Source: Oscillospiraceae bacterium
Lineage (GTDB): Bacteria > Bacillota > Clostridia > Oscillospirales > SIG627
DNA length: 64,000 bases
Assembly: GCA_034925865.1 (NCBI GenBank)
Contig: JAYFRN010000001.1
Location: 62,001-126,000, forward strand
Direction of reading: 5' to 3'
Of the stretch, positions 1 to 8,768 are shown one piece after another. How positions within the stretch are numbered: the first letter of the stretch is position 1; each line of letters starts with the position of its first letter. Under the pieces are notes generated by a model, which was not told where the DNA came from, made no database searches, and was given only the letters and a program-made list of their open reading frames with translations. Both the position numbers and the translations under genes were made by a program.

Positions 1-1170
1 GTTCAGTCCATGATTTTATCCTGTGTGAAAAAGGGTGAAAAAATAATTTTGCCCAGGAATGTACACCAAAGCGCGATAAATGCTCTTGTGCTTTGCGGCG
101 CCGTTCCGGTCTATATCAATCCTCAAAGCAATAAAAGGCTTGGTATTGCTTTGGGAATGTCCGTTTCTGATATAAAGAATGCGATTGATAATAATCCCGA
201 TGCCAAAGCGGTATTGATAAACAATCCGACATACTATGGTATCTGCTCGGATTTAAAGCAAATAACGAAGCTGGCGCATGGTAAAGGTCTCAAAGTACTT
301 GTTGACGAAGCACACGGAACACATTTTTATTTTGGCAAGGATATGCCGGTAAGCGCGATGGCCGCAGGAGCCGATATGGCGGCCGTGAGCATGCATAAAT
401 CAGGCGGTTCGCTTACACAAAGCTCAATTTTATTGACAGGAAATGATGTCAATGACAGATATATAAGACAAATCATCAATCTTATTCAGACAACAAGCGC
501 TTCATATCTTTTGATGTCAAGCCTTGACATATCGAGAAGAAACCTCGCTTTGTACGGTGAAGAAATTTTTGAAAAAGTTAAAAGGTTTTCTCAGTATGCG
601 AGAGACGAGATCAATGAAATCGGCGATTATTACGCTTATTCAAGGGAAATTATAAACGGCGACAGCGTTTTTGATTTTGATACGACAAAACTTTCCGTGA
701 ATACGCTTAAGCTCGGTCTTGCGGGTATTGAGGTCTATGACCTTCTCCGTGACGAATACGATATTCAAATTGAATTCGGCGATCTGGGCAATATCCTTGC
801 ATATATCTCGATAGGAGACAAGCAGAAAAACATTGAGCGGCTCATCAGCGCGCTGGGAGAGATAAAACGCTTATATAAAAAGGACACTGCCGGAATGTTT
901 GAAAGCGAATACATCAGCCCGGAAGTCGTAATTTCACCGCAGATCGCGTTTTATTCCGAAAAAGTCAGCAGACCGCTTGACATGTGCCTCGGCGAGGTAT
1001 GCACGGAATTTGTCATGTGCTATCCTCCCGGGATACCGATTCTCGCGCCGGGCGAACGGATCACTCCGGAAATAATCGAGTATATCAAATATGCAAAAGA
1101 AAAGGGTTGTCTGATGACGGGCCCGGAACAAATGGATATCAGCAGCCTTAATGTTCTCAAATGGAGATAA
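1..1170 (+). CDS. speA: Arginine decarboxylase, Orn/Lys/Arg decarboxylase class (5' truncated)
   Basis: PLP-dependent decarboxylase expected to convert arginine to agmatine, the entry step of the polyamine operon that follows. The reading frame is open to the window edge and the residues before the first Met (V-Q-S) fit the family, so the true start lies upstream; about 389 residues are present of a usual 480-490. The PLP lysine lies in the S-M-H-K-S-G-G-S motif near residue 132 of the visible part, after the D-E-A-H-G-T-H motif of this fold. The assignment to arginine rather than lysine or ornithine rests on context: an agmatinase gene lies two genes downstream. A gap of 88 bp separates it from speE. 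Substrate specificity is inferred; family membership is clear. Confidence 0.88.
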   Translation, partial: VQSMILSCVKKGEKIILPRNVHQSAINALVLCGAVPVYINPQSNKRLGIALGMSVSDIKNAIDNNPDAKAVLINNPTYYGICSDLKQITKLAHGKGLKVLVDEAHGTHFYFGKDMPVSAMAAGADMAAVSMHKSGGSLTQSSILLTGNDVNDRYIRQIINLIQTTSASYLLMSSLDISRRNLALYGEEIFEKVKRFSQYARDEINEIGDYYAYSREIINGDSVFDFDTTKLSVNTLKLGLAGIEVYDLLRDEYDIQIEFGDLGNILAYISIGDKQKNIERLISALGEIKRLYKKDTAGMFESEYISPEVVISPQIAFYSEKVSRPLDMCLGEVCTEFVMCYPPGIPILAPGERITPEIIEYIKYAKEKGCLMTGPEQMDISSLNVLKWR

Positions 1171-1258
1171 TATATATACCCGCGGTAAGTTTACAGCAAT
1201 TTATCCAAGTGGGGACGGCGTAAATTCACACTTTGATTGAAAGGTATAGATATAAATA

Positions 1259-2113
1259 ATGGACGATTTATGGTACAGCGAATATCATACTCCGAATGTA
1301 CGGTTTTCAATAAAGGTAAATAGTCAGCTATATACGGAGCAAAGTGATTATCAAAGAATATCAATATTTGATTCTGCCGAATTCGGACGTTTTCTGACTC
1401 TCGACGGAGTTATGATGCTTACCGAACGTGACGAGTTTATTTATCATGAAATGATAACACATGTATCTATGGCCGTAAATCCGGACATTAAGTCGGTGTT
1501 GGTCATAGGCGCAGGCGATGGAGGCGTCGCCCGTGAGCTTACAAAATATAAAAGTATTGAGAAAATTGACATAGTCGAAATAGATAAAAGAGTCGTCGAG
1601 GTATGTAAAGAATATCTGCCGCAAACTGCTTGTGGATTTGACGATAAAAGGATTAAGCTATATTTTACAGACGGGCTTAAATTCATACGGCATATTGAAA
1701 ACCAATATGATCTGATTATTGTTGATTCTACTGATCCATCAGGACCGGGAGAAGTTCTGTTTACAAAGGAATTCTACGGCAGCTGCCATAAAGCTCTAGC
1801 GGAAAACGGAATCATGGTAAACCAACATGAAAGCCCGTTTTATACTGAGGACCGGAAAGCGATGCAATCAGCGCATAGGAGGATCGTTTCCGTTTTTCCG
1901 ATATGCCGCGTATATCAGGCGCACATTCCGACATATCCGTCAGGTCACTGGCTTTTCGGATTCGCGGCAAAGAAGCTGCACCCGATAAAAGATCTTGATG
2001 CGGAAAAATGGAACGCTCTCGGAATCTATACGAAATACTATAATACGAATCTGCATAAAGGCTCGTTTTACCTTCCTGGTTATGTCGAGGAGGCATTGAA
2101 GGAAAATGAATAA
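1259..2113 (+). CDS. speE: Spermidine synthase (polyamine aminopropyltransferase)
   Basis: Soluble aminopropyltransferase that normally transfers the aminopropyl group of decarboxylated SAM to putrescine, giving spermidine and methylthioadenosine. The 284-residue length is typical. The nucleotide-binding G-A-G-D-G-G motif starts at residue 84 and the catalytic D-S-T-D-P motif at residue 156, both intact. The start has a GAAAGG ribosome site 12 bp upstream. The 3' end overlaps speB by 8 bp, so translation is probably coupled. No SAM decarboxylase (speD), needed to supply the co-substrate, is visible in this window; it may lie upstream. Odd in that the same operon encodes the alternative carboxyspermidine route. 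Confidence 0.9.
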   Translation: MDDLWYSEYHTPNVRFSIKVNSQLYTEQSDYQRISIFDSAEFGRFLTLDGVMMLTERDEFIYHEMITHVSMAVNPDIKSVLVIGAGDGGVARELTKYKSIEKIDIVEIDKRVVEVCKEYLPQTACGFDDKRIKLYFTDGLKFIRHIENQYDLIIVDSTDPSGPGEVLFTKEFYGSCHKALAENGIMVNQHESPFYTEDRKAMQSAHRRIVSVFPICRVYQAHIPTYPSGHWLFGFAAKKLHPIKDLDAEKWNALGIYTKYYNTNLHKGSFYLPGYVEEALKENE

Positions 2114-2960
2114 GAACATTCAAACTTTTATTGCCTGTGACGCAGATTATGAAGAAGCGGATATAGCGCTTTTCGGCGCTCCGTTTGACGGCACAACTTC
2201 ATACAGACCCGGCACACGGTTCGGGCCGTCGGCAATCAGAAATGAAAGCTTCGGAATTGAAACCTATTCGCCGTACTGTGATAAGGATCTTACTGACCAA
2301 AAGATCTTTGACGGCGGAGATCTGGATTTACCCTTCGGCAATGTAAAAAGAATCTTATCAATAATCGAAGAATATACCGAAAATTTGCTTTCTGACGGAA
2401 AAATTCCTTTTATGCTGGGAGGCGAACACCTTGTTACACTTGCCGCTGTAAGAGCCGTTTTTCGGAGATATCCCGATCTGCATATAATCCATTTTGACGC
2501 GCATACAGATCTCCGTACCGATTATCTAGGCGAAGAATTATCACATGCGACCGTGATGAAGCAAATATGGAATCTCGTTGGCGACGGGCGAATCCATCAA
2601 TTCGGAATCAGGAGCGGCGAGCGGTATGAATTTGAATTTGCAAAAGAACATACCGATATGCATAAATTTAATTTAGGAGATTTTATAAAACTCATACCGT
2701 TAATTACAGACAAGCTGGTTTATTTTTCTCTCGACCTTGACGTGCTTGATCCTTCAATTTTCTGCGGAACAGGTACGCCGGAGGCGGGCGGAGTCAGCTT
2801 CAATGATTTGCTTGATGCGGTATTAAAGCTTCATGAGCTCAACATAATCGGCTGTGACGTAAACGAGCTGTGCCCGGTTTATGACCAGAGCGGAGCATCA
2901 ACCGCTGCCGCATGCAAGATTACAAGAGAAATATTATTGCAACTTAAACAGAAAGGATAA
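2106..2960 (+). CDS. speB: Agmatinase (ureohydrolase family)
   Basis: Manganese enzyme hydrolysing agmatine to putrescine and urea. All family metal ligands can be seen: His108 in G-G-E-H, Asp131/His133/Asp135 in D-A-H-T-D, and Asp210/Asp212 in S-L-D-L-D-V-L-D-P. The 284-residue length is normal. It could in principle be another ureohydrolase such as arginase or formiminoglutamase, but position directly behind arginine decarboxylase and spermidine synthase argues for agmatinase. Overlaps speE by 8 bp and is followed 12 bp later by the dehydrogenase gene, so all are likely on one transcript. Confidence 0.9.
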   Translation: MNKNIQTFIACDADYEEADIALFGAPFDGTTSYRPGTRFGPSAIRNESFGIETYSPYCDKDLTDQKIFDGGDLDLPFGNVKRILSIIEEYTENLLSDGKIPFMLGGEHLVTLAAVRAVFRRYPDLHIIHFDAHTDLRTDYLGEELSHATVMKQIWNLVGDGRIHQFGIRSGERYEFEFAKEHTDMHKFNLGDFIKLIPLITDKLVYFSLDLDVLDPSIFCGTGTPEAGGVSFNDLLDAVLKLHELNIIGCDVNELCPVYDQSGASTAAACKITREILLQLKQKG

Positions 2961-2972
2961 GGATCAACAGAA

Positions 2973-4175
2973 ATGGGAAAATGTTTAATTATCGGCTGCG
3001 GAGGCGTCGCGAGCGTAGCGATTCATAAATGCTGTCAGAACAGCGAAGTTTTTACAGAAATCATGATAGCCAGCCGGACAAAATCAAAATGTGACGCGCT
3101 TAAAGAAAAACTGAAAGATACTACGAAAACAATAATCCACACCGCAAAAGTCAATGCGGACAATACAGACGAGCTTATCTCACTCATAAAAGGATTTAAA
3201 CCCGACGCGGTGCTTAACCTCGCTCTTCCTTATCAGGATCTGACAATCATGGACGCGTGCCTTGCCACAAAAACGAATTATATCGATACCGCTAATTACG
3301 AGCCGCTGGACACAGCGAAATTTGAATATAAATGGCAATGGGCATATCGCGAAAAGTTTAAAAACGCCGGAATTTGCGCTTTACTCGGAAGCGGTTTCGA
3401 TCCGGGTGTAACGGGCGTTTTCTCCGCATATGCACAGAAACACCAGTTCGATGAAATACACAGCCTTGATATTCTTGATTGCAATGGAGGCGATCACGGA
3501 TATCCTTTTGCGACAAACTTCAATCCGGAAATAAATATCCGCGAGGTGACGGCAAAAGGCAGCTTTTGGGAAAACGGCAAATGGATTGAGACAGAGCCGA
3601 TGGAGATCAAGCGTGAGTATGATTTTGCTGAAGTAGGTAAAAAGGATATGTATCTTCTTCATCATGAAGAAATTGAAAGTCTTGCTCTAAATCTGAAGGG
3701 AATTAAACGAATACGTTTTTTTATGACGTTCGGAAAGAGTTATCTTACTCATCTCAAATGCCTGCAAAATGTCGGAATGACATCCATTGAGCCAATCGAA
3801 TTTGAGGGCCATAAGATCGTTCCGCTTCAATTTCTGAAGGCTGTGTTGCCGGATCCCGCATCCCTCGGGCCGCGTACCGTGGGAAAGACCAATATCGGCT
3901 GTATATTCCGGGGTGTCAAGGACGGAGCGGAAAAAAATTATTACTTGTATAATATCTGTGACCATCAGGAGTGCTACAGAGAAGTCGGAAGCCAGGCAAT
4001 TTCCTACACTACGGGCGTTCCCGCAATGATAGGCGCCATGCTTGTGATTAACGGAACATGGAACAAGCCGGGAGTATGGAATATCGAGGAGTTTGATCCG
4101 GATCCGTTTATGAATGCGCTCAATAAATGGGGACTTCCCTGGAAAGAAGATTTCAACCCTGTTTTGGTAGACTGA
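2973..4175 (+). CDS. Carboxy(nor)spermidine dehydrogenase, saccharopine dehydrogenase family
   Basis: NAD(P)H-dependent enzyme expected to condense putrescine (or diaminopropane) with aspartate semialdehyde and reduce the Schiff base to carboxyspermidine (or carboxynorspermidine). An N-terminal Rossmann motif, G-C-G-G-V-A-S at residues 8-14, is followed by a saccharopine-dehydrogenase-type body; 400 residues is the usual length for this branch. A strong AAGGATAAGGA ribosome site precedes the ATG. It sits directly before the cognate decarboxylase nspC with a 1-bp gap. Plain saccharopine dehydrogenase (lysine metabolism) is the alternative, made unlikely by the neighbours. Confidence 0.88.
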   Translation: MGKCLIIGCGGVASVAIHKCCQNSEVFTEIMIASRTKSKCDALKEKLKDTTKTIIHTAKVNADNTDELISLIKGFKPDAVLNLALPYQDLTIMDACLATKTNYIDTANYEPLDTAKFEYKWQWAYREKFKNAGICALLGSGFDPGVTGVFSAYAQKHQFDEIHSLDILDCNGGDHGYPFATNFNPEINIREVTAKGSFWENGKWIETEPMEIKREYDFAEVGKKDMYLLHHEEIESLALNLKGIKRIRFFMTFGKSYLTHLKCLQNVGMTSIEPIEFEGHKIVPLQFLKAVLPDPASLGPRTVGKTNIGCIFRGVKDGAEKNYYLYNICDHQECYREVGSQAISYTTGVPAMIGAMLVINGTWNKPGVWNIEEFDPDPFMNALNKWGLPWKEDFNPVLVD

Positions 4176-4176
4176 T

Positions 4177-5304
4177 ATGTATGATGATTTGCTTTCTGTT
4201 TCCACTCCGTGTTATGTTGTGGATGAAAATCTGATAATAAAAAACCTTAAAATACTTAAAAATGTTTCTGAGCGAACGGGATGCAGAATCCTGCTCGCTC
4301 AGAAGGCGTTCTCCATGTTTGCTCTTTATCCATTGATAGGCAGCTTTCTTGCCGGTACAACCGCAAGCGGATTATTTGAAGCGAAGCTTGGCTCTGAAGA
4401 AATGGGAGGAGAGACTCATATTTTTTCATCTGCATATAATGAAAACGACTTTGATGAGATTCTTAAAATTTGCGATCATATCATATTCAACTCTTTTTCA
4501 CAATGGATGAAATTCAGAGAAAAAGCTTTAAGGGCAGGAAAAAGCTATGGCATTCGTATAAACCCCGAATGCTCCACTCAGGAGCATAGCATTTATGATC
4601 CGTGCGCGGAGGGATCAAGGCTTGGCGTGACGGCATCAAACTTCCGTTCCGATCTTTTGGACGGTATAGACGGGCTTCACTTTCATACTCTTTGCGAGCA
4701 AAACAGCGACGCGCTTATAAAAACCGTTGCGGCTGTCGAGAAAAAATTTGGCGAATTTCTTCCTCGAATGAAATGGGTAAATTTCGGCGGCGGTCACCAT
4801 ATAACACGCGCGGATTACGATATCGAATCGCTTATCGACTGTATAAATAAGTTCAGGCGGAAATATAACGTTGAAGTATATCTTGAGCCGGGAGAAGCCG
4901 TCGCATTAAATTCCGGCTTTTTAGTCGCGAGCGTACTTGACATCGTAGATAACGGAATAAAAACAGCTTTGCTTGACGCTTCCGCGGCATGTCATATGCC
5001 GGATGTGATAGAAATGCCTTACCGCCCGCCGCTCTATGGTGCCGCAGAGGCTGGTGAGAAAAAATATACCTATAGGCTTGCCGGCGCGACATGCCTTGCA
5101 GGAGATATAATAGGCGATTATTCGTTTGACGAGATTCTTAATGTCGGAGATAAAATTATTTTCTGTGATATGGCAATATACACAATGGTAAAAAACAATA
5201 CCTTTAACGGAATATGTCTGCCATCTATTGCGATACGTAAAAAGGGAACAATCAAAGTGATTAAAAGCTTTGGCTATGACGATTTTAAAAACAGACTGTC
5301 ATGA
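4177..5304 (+). CDS. nspC: Carboxy(nor)spermidine decarboxylase
   Basis: PLP-dependent decarboxylase of the alanine-racemase fold (fold III), removing the carboxylate from carboxyspermidine to give spermidine. The PLP lysine is K43 in A-Q-K-A-F-S-M-F. The G-L-H-F-H-T-L-C-E-Q and G-G-G-H-H-I-T motifs are characteristic of this subfamily. Near the C-terminus C-L-A-G-D-I-I-G-D carries the catalytic Cys/Asp pair. The 375-residue length is typical. Last gene of the polyamine operon; the gene starts right after the dehydrogenase stop codon. Together the two enzymes give an aspartate-semialdehyde-dependent spermidine route that needs no decarboxylated SAM. Confidence 0.92.
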   Translation: MYDDLLSVSTPCYVVDENLIIKNLKILKNVSERTGCRILLAQKAFSMFALYPLIGSFLAGTTASGLFEAKLGSEEMGGETHIFSSAYNENDFDEILKICDHIIFNSFSQWMKFREKALRAGKSYGIRINPECSTQEHSIYDPCAEGSRLGVTASNFRSDLLDGIDGLHFHTLCEQNSDALIKTVAAVEKKFGEFLPRMKWVNFGGGHHITRADYDIESLIDCINKFRRKYNVEVYLEPGEAVALNSGFLVASVLDIVDNGIKTALLDASAACHMPDVIEMPYRPPLYGAAEAGEKKYTYRLAGATCLAGDIIGDYSFDEILNVGDKIIFCDMAIYTMVKNNTFNGICLPSIAIRKKGTIKVIKSFGYDDFKNRLS

Positions 5305-5355
5305 AAAATATGTAACGTTTTATAAATACCTGTCATATATAATGTCTACAGAATA

Positions 5356-5528
5356 ATGCCGTTTTCGAACGGCATGGGTTTTGGCAGTTTGAAAACCAGC
5401 CAAAACCCTCCAAAATCATTGATTTTGGAGTTCAGCATTCATTGATTGCCGTCTGCTTTCTAAATTGGTCGGGAATCGACCAATTTAAAGGAGCAAGGTT
5501 TTTACGCCTTATGGCTTAATAACCTTGC
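5356..5528. repeat. Run of five consecutive inverted repeats (possible structured RNA or palindromic repeat)
   Basis: Five stem-loops follow one another in the gap downstream of nspC: 5356-5375 (8-bp stem, TTCG loop); 5376-5408 (10-bp stem GGGTTTTGGC/GCCAAAACCC); 5409-5429 (TCCAAAAT.. stem, very short loop); 5461-5487 (11-bp stem with AAATTGGTCG arm); and 5493-5528 (8-bp stem GCAAGGTT/AACCTTGC around a 20-nt loop). Apart from the second, stems are perfect; the second is perfect over its outer 10 bp. There is no open reading frame with coding character. It could be a small structured RNA, part of the 3' UTR of the polyamine mRNA, or a dispersed palindromic element. No known RNA family was recognised. 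Confidence 0.6.
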
Positions 5529-5615
5529 ATCTGAAAAATTATGTTTTTTATGTTTTACTTACTGTCGTATGTGTTTCATGATTGTTCAGCAGACATTATA
5601 TAACAAAATATACAG

Positions 5616-5654
5616 AAAGCCCTCAAAGTTCTGAATTCGAACCTTGCGGGCTTT
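5616..5654. terminator. Bidirectional terminator-like hairpin between converging genes
   Basis: AAAGCCC at 5616-5622 pairs with GGGCTTT at 5648-5654; inner CAA/TTG and GTTC/GAAC pairs extend the stem with two mismatches around a TGAATTC loop. It is followed by TAGTTTTATTT on the plus strand and TGTATATTTTG on the minus strand. It lies between the end of the polyamine operon and the end of the minus-strand operon, so it can serve both. Confidence 0.7.
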
Positions 5655-5669
5655 AGTTTTATTTATCGT

Positions 5670-8600
5670 TCAGTTTCCTTTTCTGATTTCAACTGAATCG
5701 AAAAACGGAGGATCCTGAACAGGCGCAACAACTGATTTAGCAAACGGGAAAATGCCGAATATCATTTCAAACATATAGTCGTATAATTTGTTCGCGATCT
5801 TATTAAGATTTATATCTATGAATATCGACTGATCCTTATCGTTTGAGTTTTCCCAAAGGTTCAGCGTGAAGATCGTATCGCCGGAATCGGTTGTCGAGAG
5901 TGTATGCTCGTTGAACTTCGTATACACCTTTGACGCGCCCATACCGCTGAATTCCTGAATATACTTATCAAGAATACCCAGCTTTTCGATCTGCACCATT
6001 CCTTCGGCAAAGACGCTGTTATAGTAAATATCAATATCGGGTAAGTATTTTTGCAGGTTATTTCTTATCCATTTACCGCAGTGAGTCTTCATTACGCTTT
6101 TCAAGGCGTCGCTCTTCATAGCTTTTCCGAACAATTCCGAAGCAAGTATTTTCATTGCGTTTGAAGTCAGATTGCCGAACGCATCGGTTATCGCCTTGTA
6201 AAAATCCCGGTTACCTTTTTCATCAACATTAAGAACATAATTTTTCGCTGCGTTGAATATAAGAAATCCAGCTAAGACTCCTGCCATTTGCCGGATGTTT
6301 AGACGTGAGGGATCGGCGGCGGTCATTACGAGGTTGTCGAGAGCGGATGAAAGATTGTTCATTATTTGAAGCTTATTAAAATCAAAGCTTTCACCATATA
6401 CTATCTGCACGCCGACTTCGCCTATGAGGTTTACAAGGATCTCCTTGGCAGGAGAAAGAAGCGCTTCGCCGACAGGTCCGGTATATACGGTCGCAAGATA
6501 AGCAAACGCCTGATCTCCGAACCATTTTGCCCATTCAAGGCCGTAGATCATCCAGTCGAGAGCGTCCGCCCACGCAAGCTGTGAGGCGGCTTCGTTCATA
6601 AAGCGATCCTGCGCAGTGCGGATTATGCTTTTGCTCATCAGACGCATTTCTCTGACGGACATTGTGTCGGCATTACTTTTTATATGATTCAATACCTCCG
6701 CCCACTTATCTTTAGGAACATATCGCTTCACTCTGTCAATGAGATTTTTATATTCAACGTCTCTTGCGGCTATCGGCTTTTCTTTTTCACCGATCAGTGA
6801 GCACGGTAAATCCAGGACATATGTTTCGGAATCATATGTGCTCTTAATCGGAAGCTTTACATAATACGGCTCGAAAAGCTCGGGAATGCTTACCTGAGGA
6901 ACAATGTAATATTTACCGTCATCCGCACAGCTCGAATCAAGCTCATATTTGTATTGATTTAAAAGAGCGGCTGTCATTTCGCTTTCTGCTTCAAACGCCA
7001 TTATTTCTGTAACGGTGTTTTTCATATCAACAAACACTGCTTTCCGCTTTCCGTCATCTCCGGTCTTGATTACCGCAAGACGGAGTTGAATTCCCGTCGG
7101 CTTGATTTTATAATCGAGATCTCCCGCTGATTCATTTTCATATGAACATATCGAAAGTCTGTCGTTCTCGAAGGCTCCGTCTGCCGACAAGCCTTCCGGA
7201 TATAACCTTATACCAAAGCTGCTTTCGGCAATTTCTTTATCGTTTTGCGCCTTTACCTCAGCTTTAATAAATACGGGCTGTTCGTTCACTGCTTTCGCGG
7301 CGGGTGAATTATTGACAAGTGTTATTTTATAATGTGTTTCATCGAGCTTATCAAGATTTCCTGTAACTTCTCCGTCAATATCGCCAAGCGTCACTGTCTT
7401 AGGCGGCATTAATAAGTCACAGATCTCAAAGAATACCTCATATGTGAGAGCATCGCCCATTATCATATCGGCAATCATCATGCTTGAATATGACTTCATG
7501 TCGGGGAAATCTATATAAGGTTCTCCCACAAGCTCAAAACGGACGTTGTTTGTAAAAGATCCGCCTTCGCCTGTGAATCTGAAAACGACAGTGCCGATAT
7601 CGGTCTTACTTGATGATCCTTCGGCAAAGACAAGCGCGCCCATATAATTGCCCGCAAGTGAGGTTCCTTCTATCTCGATCGGAGGCCCTCCGCTTGTAAT
7701 TGCTATCTGCGCTGACAGATCAGGACGGTCTGTTTCTTCGCCCGTTTCTTTAACCTCAGCCATCCGTGCGTATACTATCACAGGCGGCTTACCGTAGGCT
7801 ATCCTGTTTCCGAAGTCCTTTCTTATGTACATTTTATATGATGAGTTCTTGCCATTACGATTTGAAGCTTCACCACTGCCGCCTTCTGCGGCCGCTCCCG
7901 CCGCTCCGATTGCGGCGGCAGCTCCGAGTATGCCGACAACTATCGCCGCGGGAACTGGCGTACTGGTCTCGCCGGGAGCCGTGCCTGCTATTCCGCCTAT
8001 GACCATATTCTTATCACCATATTTCCATGAATAAAAGTGATATATCTTAATTGTCTTGTAATCCATCTCGCTCATTGTTTCCTGAGAAAATAGATTCAAG
8101 CTTGCATTCTGTGCGCAGTAAATATCTACTTCTATCGACAGTATATCTCCATCATAGATTCCGTAGGGCGCGAGACCGGTTATGGCACCCTCATATTTAT
8201 CCAATCCGGAAACAGGGTTTAATGTAACATTAAGCGGGCTGAGCCGATCTGACAGGCGGGAAACGTTTGCAATTTCCTTTCCGTCAAAGGTGATTTTTCC
8301 CGCGTTGTAAACATTTGTTTTACTGATCATTGTAAAAGATACATATTTAAGCATTGAAGCGAGATAATCGTATATTTCCATATCGAAAGAAATATTAATT
8401 TCTCCCTGTTCGCGGTATTGCTTGGCGGGATTGCCGATAATTGCTCTCATATATGCATGCTCTCCCTTGAGCAGGCCTTTTTGTTCATCCGTACCATAGG
8501 AAAATCCGTCGCCGGTGTAATTATATTTATAATTGACGCTATTTTTATTTGCGGTGTAGCTCATAACAGTGTTGTCGTCGCTGCTTGACGAATAATAACC

Positions 8601-8768
8601 GGAAAGCTCATTGCTATAATCCACTACAACACTTTGCTGATATGTCCAATAACCTGCCCATTCGTCGTCAGAGGAATTGGCGGAGGCGTTCAACGCAAAA
8701 AAGACAGAACAAAATGATAACGAAAGCACCGCAAGCATTATACGGGCTAACATTCTCCGCTGTTTCAT
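5670..8768 (-). CDS. Large secreted protein of unknown function, 1032 aa
   Basis: Not recognised. An N-terminal signal peptide (about residues 1-30, basic start, hydrophobic core, A-S-A cleavage-like site) predicts export. Residues ~31-265 are Ser/Tyr/Asp rich and look beta-rich. A 20-30 residue hydrophobic Ala/Gly stretch (A-A-I-V-V-G-I-L-G...) at ~275-300, followed by a Gly/Asn/Ser linker, may be an internal membrane or glycine-zipper segment. Residues ~310-660 again look like beta-sandwich modules; the C-terminal third is more helical and amphipathic. No catalytic motif, LPXTG or dockerin is seen. A strong AGGAGGTG site precedes the ATG, which overlaps the stop of the upstream zinc-ribbon gene (ATGA), so the two are translationally coupled. 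It is the last gene of the minus-strand operon. Confidence 0.8.
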   Translation of the reverse strand: MKQRRMLARIMLAVLSLSFCSVFFALNASANSSDDEWAGYWTYQQSVVVDYSNELSGYYSSSSDDNTVMSYTANKNSVNYKYNYTGDGFSYGTDEQKGLLKGEHAYMRAIIGNPAKQYREQGEINISFDMEIYDYLASMLKYVSFTMISKTNVYNAGKITFDGKEIANVSRLSDRLSPLNVTLNPVSGLDKYEGAITGLAPYGIYDGDILSIEVDIYCAQNASLNLFSQETMSEMDYKTIKIYHFYSWKYGDKNMVIGGIAGTAPGETSTPVPAAIVVGILGAAAAIGAAGAAAEGGSGEASNRNGKNSSYKMYIRKDFGNRIAYGKPPVIVYARMAEVKETGEETDRPDLSAQIAITSGGPPIEIEGTSLAGNYMGALVFAEGSSSKTDIGTVVFRFTGEGGSFTNNVRFELVGEPYIDFPDMKSYSSMMIADMIMGDALTYEVFFEICDLLMPPKTVTLGDIDGEVTGNLDKLDETHYKITLVNNSPAAKAVNEQPVFIKAEVKAQNDKEIAESSFGIRLYPEGLSADGAFENDRLSICSYENESAGDLDYKIKPTGIQLRLAVIKTGDDGKRKAVFVDMKNTVTEIMAFEAESEMTAALLNQYKYELDSSCADDGKYYIVPQVSIPELFEPYYVKLPIKSTYDSETYVLDLPCSLIGEKEKPIAARDVEYKNLIDRVKRYVPKDKWAEVLNHIKSNADTMSVREMRLMSKSIIRTAQDRFMNEAASQLAWADALDWMIYGLEWAKWFGDQAFAYLATVYTGPVGEALLSPAKEILVNLIGEVGVQIVYGESFDFNKLQIMNNLSSALDNLVMTAADPSRLNIRQMAGVLAGFLIFNAAKNYVLNVDEKGNRDFYKAITDAFGNLTSNAMKILASELFGKAMKSDALKSVMKTHCGKWIRNNLQKYLPDIDIYYNSVFAEGMVQIEKLGILDKYIQEFSGMGASKVYTKFNEHTLSTTDSGDTIFTLNLWENSNDKDQSIFIDINLNKIANKLYDYMFEMIFGIFPFAKSVVAPVQDPPFFDSVEIRKGN

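Noticed and set aside
934..1131. Minus-strand and other short frames overlapping speA, speE and other operon genes
   Set aside because: All lie antisense or out of frame in conserved genes and have no ribosome site or family match.
3687..4205. 172-codon minus-strand frame over the dehydrogenase gene
   Set aside because: Antisense to an intact, well-conserved polyamine gene with clear ribosome site; no independent support.
7766..8034. Plus-strand frames opposite the Ala/Gly-rich region of the 1032-aa protein
   Set aside because: Antisense artefacts of a GC-rich hydrophobic stretch; no initiation signal.
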